Source: Candidatus Fermentibacterota bacterium (GTDB taxonomy: Bacteria > Fermentibacterota > Fermentibacteria > Fermentibacterales > Fermentibacteraceae). From it: a stretch of 7,617 nucleotides of DNA. Shown here one piece after another: positions 7,577 through 7,617 of the stretch. Both the position numbers and the translations under genes were made by a program. Below the pieces are notes generated by a model. That model did not search any database, was not told where the DNA came from, and saw only the letters and a program-made list of their open reading frames with translations. Each line of letters begins with the position of its first letter. Positions within the stretch are counted from its first letter, which is position 1. The stretch spans positions 1 through 7,617 of the forward strand of contig PDSZ01000051.1 of NCBI GenBank assembly GCA_002748705.1, read 5' to 3'.

Positions 7577-7617
7577 TGTTCTATCACCAGAACCTTTCTT
7601 CTGAGCAGTGTTTCGCT
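7484..7617. repeat. Perfect 134-bp direct repeat, copy 2, running to the window end
   Basis: It is the same sequence and orientation as 1385-1518. Because the identity is still perfect at the last base of the window, the true repeat may be longer than 134 bp. A repeat that reaches the end of a sequence is typical of an assembly break. Confidence 0.95.
7573..7617 (-). CDS. C-terminal end of a second protease-gene copy, partial at the window edge
   Basis: The last 14 codons and stop (translation SETLLRRKVLVIEQ) are identical to the end of the 1775-residue protease gene at 1474-1518. They overlap the truncated propeller gene in the same ATGA arrangement (7573-7576). The rest lies beyond the window. 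This implies either a second protease-propeller pair in tandem on the same strand, or the same genomic sequence assembled twice. Only the conserved end of the sorting domain is visible, so the upstream gene need not be a C25 protease. Confidence 0.65.
   Translation of the reverse strand, partial: SETLLRRKVLVIEQ

Overview
The window looks like a fragment from an uncultured bacterium of the FCB superphylum or a related candidate phylum (for example Fermentibacterota or Cloacimonadota). That placement is an inference. It rests on two large secreted proteins that both end in a domain resembling the type IX secretion (T9SS/Por) C-terminal sorting domain, one of them carrying a gingipain-family (C25) cysteine protease, plus FG-GAP/VCBS propellers. 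There are no rRNA, tRNA, CRISPR or transposase genes to refine it.

Layout. Positions 47-6801 hold a two-gene operon on the minus strand. The first gene (6801 to 1474) encodes a 1775-residue multidomain C25 protease. It has a clear promoter (TTGACA, 17-bp spacer, TAGTAT, positions 6902-6874) and a strong Shine-Dalgarno sequence. The second gene (1477 to 47) encodes a 476-residue seven-repeat FG-GAP propeller with its own signal peptide and sorting domain. Its ATG overlaps the protease stop codon as ATGA, so the two are probably translationally coupled. Both products should cross the inner membrane by Sec and reach the cell surface or medium by T9SS.

The right end (about 6903-7617) is a patchwork. 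Roughly 6906-7229 is a plus-strand fragment of a polytopic membrane protein, probably GT-C glycosyltransferase-like, lacking both ends. At 7227-7263 lies a 37-bp two-part inverted repeat. After it, on the minus strand, comes the first 105 codons of a second FG-GAP gene paralogous to the one at 47-1477, and then the last 14 codons plus stop of a second copy of the protease gene, cut by the window edge.

The most striking signal is a perfect 134-bp direct repeat (1385-1518 and 7484-7617). It spans the protease stop, the ATGA overlap and the signal-peptide region of the propeller gene. The two propeller genes then fall abruptly to about 55% amino-acid identity. Together with two reading frames that both break at the hairpin, this means either real cassette-like duplication and recombination of secreted propeller genes, or an assembly or amplification chimera at the contig end. 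Sequence alone cannot decide between these, and the artefact explanation should be excluded first.
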